DNA of 64,000 nucleotides from Saksenaea vasiformis B4078 (lineage: Eukaryota > Mucoromycota > Mucoromycetes > Mucorales > Saksenaeaceae). The position numbers were made by a program, and so were the translations under genes. Positions 59,531 through 64,000 of this stretch are shown in pieces. Where the stretch lies: assembly GCA_000697055.1 (NCBI GenBank), contig JNDT01002276.1:1-64000 (forward strand), written 5' to 3'. Under the pieces are notes generated by a model. It ran no database searches. It saw only the letters and a list, made by a program, of their open reading frames with translations, and was not told where the DNA came from. Position 1 is the first letter of the stretch. The number at the start of each line of letters is the position of its first letter.

Positions 59531-59898
59531 CTACGCACGAGATTGACTGGTTTAGAGAGATCTTTAGGCCGAGCCAAGGTCTGGGAGATGCGGAACTTTT
59601 GGTTGGCCCTGCCTAGCCCATTTATACGCGTTCTGATTGGAGGCGATCCTCACTATGATTGGGTTCTAGGGTTACACTGCCCAAAAGAAGATATGCGAGT
59701 CCGACTCCTTGATCCTTCCTGGTCTCTCGTTCTCAACTTCCTCCATTTATACAGAGCACACTGGGAAGAGACACGAGTTGAAACAACTTAAAAGGTTTTG
59801 CAATGAACATAAATGGGTTAAAAAAAATCAGAGCATAGTAGCAATGACGAGCCAAGTGAGAGAATACGTGGCCTGCCCTTCAAAATGACGAACACCTT

Positions 59899-60035
59899 AC
59901 AGCCAAGAGTTTATCATCCAGCCAAGCACTTAGCGGAACGCCAATCGTTTTTACCGTGGAGCCAAGCGTTTTACCATACAGAAAAGCGGTCAGCGCATAA
60001 CCAAGAATCTATCAAACAGCCAAGAGTTTTCATTG
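59899..60035. repeat. Degenerate 20-bp minisatellite (about 7 units)
   Basis: Seven imperfect units share the core AGCCAAGMGTTTTWYCATNC; the spacing is 18-21 bp. Confidence 0.6.
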
Positions 60036-61092
60036 ACTCCTGATCCAGTGGATCCTGCTTGACAGGATATCATACTTCTCTCATGCGGAGCATAAAGCAG
60101 TCGGAACTGTGAAGTCGCTAAGTCTCGTAAGACGTTCCGTCTTAACTGAAAGGATATTTTACGCATAGGATAATAAGCCACGGTGGAGTTTTTAGTGTGA
60201 GAAAGATGAATTGAAATTATAACATATTCTTGGTCTAGCGGTATCTTGACAGCTTTTGACTTCCCACTTCTGAAAAACTAATTTCATTCTCAACGAAAGG
60301 CAGACTTGAATTAAGCACAGAAACCAATTAAAGAGGCACTTGATCTATACCAGTCATCTCTCACCAGATCCAACTTTCATGATGTCACGGATCGTTGCAT
60401 CACTGATAGTTGAAAAAGCGAGAGCAGGATTATCGTAGATGACACACACACACACTCACTCTCTCTCTGGAGTGGTACTTGAGCTCCAGTCCAGCTATGA
60501 GTCGTCAAAGAAACCAGAGCTACTAACCATGGTCGGCAACACAGCTTCGGAATAACCAAGTAATAAACAGGAAATAGCAGTTATACCCTTGAAAAGAATG
60601 CTATGCTCCCTCCTACTTCCAAAATAAAGAAGTCCGACGGCTAGAACTGACACATGATATACTGTTCATTCACTCGTTCGTTGCTTCTATCTCTTTATTC
60701 TACCAAAGATTGCAGTATGGCTTTCTTTTACCCCGATTTCTTCTGGACTGCACGCGAAAGCGGGATATAGCCAAAGGAAAGAGAGGATATGACGTATGAA
60801 AAGGGGCCTATGAGGTTATCATGCATACTGAACAAACTTACCCAACTGCAAAGACAGGGCGCATGACCAAATACCCTTTTTATGTCCATCCGACTTAACA
60901 TGGCGGATAGAGATGTCAATATCATGACAGACCATTTCTCTATAACTATCATGATACAAACGGTGCTTGAACAATTTATGAATATATTCTGGGTGAAGGG
61001 AAGGATATAACAAGATGAGCAAACTTGGAAGTTATAGGACCTTGCATCCATCTGAAATTATTTAAATGAACTCTGCACTTTGAAACATGTTC

Positions 61093-61262
61093 TTTTTACG
61101 TCCATTCAATGCTCTATGTCACTCGAATAAGTTCTGTGTCCATTGGAGGGCAAATTCATGCAAGTGAATTGATATTCTGACGAAAAATTTGATGAAGCGA
61201 TAACGCATTTCAATCTCTCCTTGATGGACGCAACATGTAATTAGCGTAGCGTAAAAAAAAAT
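61093..61262. mobile_element. Stand-alone terminal module (MITE-like), copy F
   Basis: Opens TTTTTACGTCCATTCAATG, followed by CACTCGAATAAGTTCTGTGTC, and closes GACGCAACATGTAATTAGCG then TAGCGTAAAAAAAAATT. The closing end is the inverse of the opening of the other modules; the opening resembles the far end of copies B and C (TTTTTACGTCCATCC). No coding capacity. Confidence 0.55.
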
Positions 61263-62171
61263 TAGTGAAGTTATGACACTTAAAACATCATTCTGGAACT
61301 TCGCAGTGGCTCCAGATTTATCCTCATTCCTCGTGTCAAAACAGCACATGGACAATGCGAGGAGCTGTTGACTTGTTTCGTAGTGCACTGATTTGCAGAT
61401 GCTATGGCGCACTGTTTAGACAAAGCGACATACTTCTTCTTTTTGCGTTGTTCAAGGAAAATATTGTAAAGATAATAGAGAAAAACATGTTTCATAAGTC
61501 AAAGAAGCCAAATATTATTATTACTTCAATTTAAAATGATAAAGGCCTCGTAATGAATCGCTGGTGCTGGGAATGAAACCATTAGGAGAATAACACGTGC
61601 CTTTTATTGCAGTAACAGAAGAGTTTCACGCCTCTGCTGTCAAGTTTGTTCTTTGTTTTCTCTCCACAAGATTCCTGTGTAAAAAAGGAGCCTTGACATT
61701 ATGCTTGAGAATGCTTATACGTAGTAATTTCTTCAGTAAAGAGGTACTGAAACTTCTCCGACAAAAGATGGCTCGGCTGGTAGGACAAGAGACATCTAAA
61801 ACTTCCACTGTGTCGCGCATGCAAAGTGGTAGCATTTCTTTGTTTTGTCTAGTTGTTTCAAAGTATATTCTCGTCCTTATCGTTATGTGTGAACTGCAAT
61901 TGCTGTCATGTATAAAAACTTTACTGCTACATGCTATGTGCCACTTGAGTTAAGATCACTCGTAACGTGACGAAGATTGTGTATTCACATGAAGGATTCT
62001 TAAAATGTGGGTAAAAAAAAGAGAGAGAAAAAGATAAGCTACAATACAAACGAGAGGTTACGGCTAAAACCCCCAACAGCACAGTTCCTATAGCTAGATG
62101 CAATGTAAAAAAAAAAAAAAAAGGAAGGAAAGAAAGAAATTCAATGGGTAAAAAAAGAAAAAAAAAAGGTT

Positions 62172-63968
62172 CTATCCAAACATGCCATTATTCCAGTTAT
62201 TGCTGCTTTGTCGTCCCATACTCATCATACTTGCTGGTCTACCTCCCCCTGTACTTCTGCTTGGTCCCATCATAGGCATTGCCATGGGCATTTGACCCAT
62301 CATAGGCATCGTCATCATGGGCATGCCCATACCCATGTTTGGTGACAGGTACTGTCCGTGCATAGGTGCTGTCATGATAGGCTGTTGTTGTTGTCCAACA
62401 GGTGTAGACGAGCTTGGACTGGGTGAGGGGCCACCAGATTCGTTTCGTAACATCTCTGCACGCCGGCGCGCATCGGTGCTTGTCATGCGATGGCCTCCTT
62501 TGTGATTATCCGTATACGATACATTTGCTGAGCGAGAACTGCTTCCTGGACCTGGGCTTCGGCTTCGTTGGTTGGCCATGGCTGAAAGATTAAAGTCACT
62601 TTTACTTGCACGAGCCATATTGCGCGGTGGTGTTTGTTTGATGCCTGCTTGCATTTGTTGGAAGCTGATGTTATGCAGACCTTGTTCGGGCAATTTCGCC
62701 AACAATCCTTCTACTTGTGCCTCGGAAGGATTGACCCGCTTTGGTTTCCGCAGTAAATCGGCTTTCTCTTGCTCTCGCTGGATCAACATGTCCATGCCCG
62801 ACATACTCATTCGGTTAGAATTAGAATTAGGATTTGGTTTCCGCGGCTGGGGAAGTGGCTGTGCACGCAACATCGGTGGTTGCTGCATGGTTGCTGCTGC
62901 TGCTTGTTGCATTGCTTGTTGATACTGCTGTATTTGTGCCATTTGCTGTGCTTGCTGGAACTGCATTTGCATTTGCTGCTGTTGTTGCAATTGATAATAC
63001 ATAAGATCCATATCGCTCATTGTCAGCCTTCGGTTCTGATAGGGCCCTGGTTGTTGTTGTTGTTGTAACGTGGCCATGTCAGAGGGTATCATTTGATGTC
63101 CGAAGCTCATGTCTTCGCTATCATTCAAGGGTGCAACATGACTACCGATCGATCCGATGGAGGGTGCACTTTTTGCCTCGGCGGCTTCTAGTACGGTTTT
63201 CCGCCATTCTTCGATGGGTTCGTCGGCAACAGGTCCGTCCAAAAATTGTTTCCGCGGCTCAGCAGTAGTTGATCGCATCATGGCATCCATGTCACTTGTG
63301 GATCTTGAACGTTGACGTAAGCTGGGACCACGTTCTAATTGTCGTAAAGTAGACAAGCGGCGGGCATTCATGTGATCCAAATCAGTAGACGATGGTTGTA
63401 CGGGCATTCGGGAGGTGTCATCTTCATCTTCTACCAAAAAAAAAAAAACAAAAAACAAAAATAAATGTCAGAAATAGAAACAAATGACGCCGAATATAAT
63501 CTTCTTTTTTTTTTTCTATCCGTTCCTTTCTCCACAACGCATTTATAGCCTATCACCCCATTTTTGTATTTTGGCCAACCACGTGGATGTTAGTCCTACC
63601 TTCTTCCTCGTCGTCATCGTCTTCCTCGTCTTCATCATCGCTTGGCTGCGGTATATGTCTCGTTTCCGGTTTTTTTATTGGTGGTAACGAAGGCTTGGGG
63701 GATTGCGGTTGAGATAGTGGCCGCGGCACCGGTTGGAGTGGTGGTTGCTGTTGTTGTTGTTGCGTTGGCAGCTGAGCCTCCAGCGATTGTCGTTGTTGTT
63801 TTTGCTGCTGCTGTTGTAGTATAAGCTGAGATCTTCGTGCAACAGGTGTACTAATAGATTCAGAGGCTTCGGAGGAAGAATCCCGCTCGTCTTCTTCTTC
63901 CTCCTCCTCCTCCTCTTCTTCATCATCGCTAGGAATATATCGTCGTGTCTTTGTTGGATGGTGATTGA
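62172..63968 (-). CDS. Uncharacterised Q/M/P-rich low-complexity protein, 5' end beyond right edge (exons 63968-63600, 63430-62172)
   Basis: A TTTAG acceptor at 63973-63969 opens an exon in phase 2 that runs to a GTAGGA donor after an acidic run (SDDEDEEDDDDEEE), and a second exon continues in phase to the stop at 62172. The visible part is about 543 residues: an acidic/Ser region, poly-Gln and Pro-rich stretches, a second acidic patch, a Ser/Arg-rich segment (LRQRSRSTSDMD), an 'IEEWRKTVLEAAEA' helix, long QQ/MQ runs, and a Met/Gly/Pro-rich tail (…NMGMGMPMMTMPMMG…). There is a repeated 'R-(L/M)-(S/T)-M-S-(D/G)-M-D' word (three copies, about 60 residues apart on average), which may be a short linear motif. 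No folded domain is recognisable; the upstream exons are outside the window. Confidence 0.7.
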
Positions 63969-64000
63969 CTAAATAAAAATAAAATAATAAAAAAAGAAGA

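Larger units (their letters stand above)
59531..62171. other. Intergenic with a minisatellite and a MITE-like module
   Basis: Frames at 59480-59791, 60728-61051 and 61597-61953 were examined; none has a motif or exon partner. The 61119-61412 frame overlaps the repeat module. Confidence 0.45.

Noticed and set aside
59899..60035. CRISPR-like array
   Set aside because: Twenty-base imperfect tandem units with no spacers; a degenerate minisatellite.

Overview
This is a window of fungal nuclear genome, most likely an early-diverging fungus of the Mucorales (Mucoromycota). The signs are intron-rich genes with very short introns (mostly 45-90 bp, GTAAGT-like donors), pepsin-like secreted proteases, a polymerase-III tRNA gene, Fanzor (eukaryotic TnpB-like) relics and a gamma-secretase subunit gene of the APH-1 type, a family not expected in Dikarya. 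No gene is polycistronic and nothing looks bacterial. All gene models below were assembled by hand from splice sites and reading phase; none is backed by transcripts.

Layout. 1-2 kb: an uncharacterised gene running off the left edge. 2-18 kb: gene-poor, repeat-rich land holding two paralogous secreted aspartic proteases in opposite orientation (3.7-4.9 kb minus, 12.4-13.6 kb plus), a LINE ORF1 (Gag zinc-knuckle) relic split by a solo LTR, two further solo LTRs with intact target duplications, a 290-bp inverted duplication that looks identical, pieces of broken genes, and a tRNA-Val. 18.5-20.4 kb: bleomycin hydrolase. 22.9-23.6 kb: small acidic protein. 25-28.4 kb: decayed mobile DNA ending in a clear Fanzor pseudogene. 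28.6-29.9 kb: APSES/KilA-N-like protein with a C-terminal membrane anchor. 33-39 kb: SLC41-type magnesium transporter, alpha-arrestin and a four-helix membrane protein. 39-41.8 kb: transposon-like relics and a minisatellite. 41.9-43.6 kb: RING-H2 E3 ligase. 44.4-46.3 kb: second Fanzor relic and a large repeat. 47-64 kb: dense housekeeping genes: APH-1-like, Mei2-like RNA-binding protein, TBC Rab-GAP, small membrane protein, GUP1-type MBOAT, and a Q/P-rich protein running off the right edge.

A dispersed non-coding repeat family (copies at 8.4, 16.8, 31.1 and 45.4 kb) carries at one end an about 165-bp module bounded by inverted ends; that module also occurs alone at 11.05 and 61.1 kb. One copy of the large repeat (16.8 kb) is interrupted by a solo LTR with a perfect 5-bp duplication, and another copy (31.1 kb) shows the uninterrupted site.

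The genes do not form one pathway. Several concern membranes and trafficking (TBC GAP, alpha-arrestin, RING ligase, GUP1, SLC41, APH-1-like). The mobile fraction is mostly dead: I see no intact transposase or reverse transcriptase.
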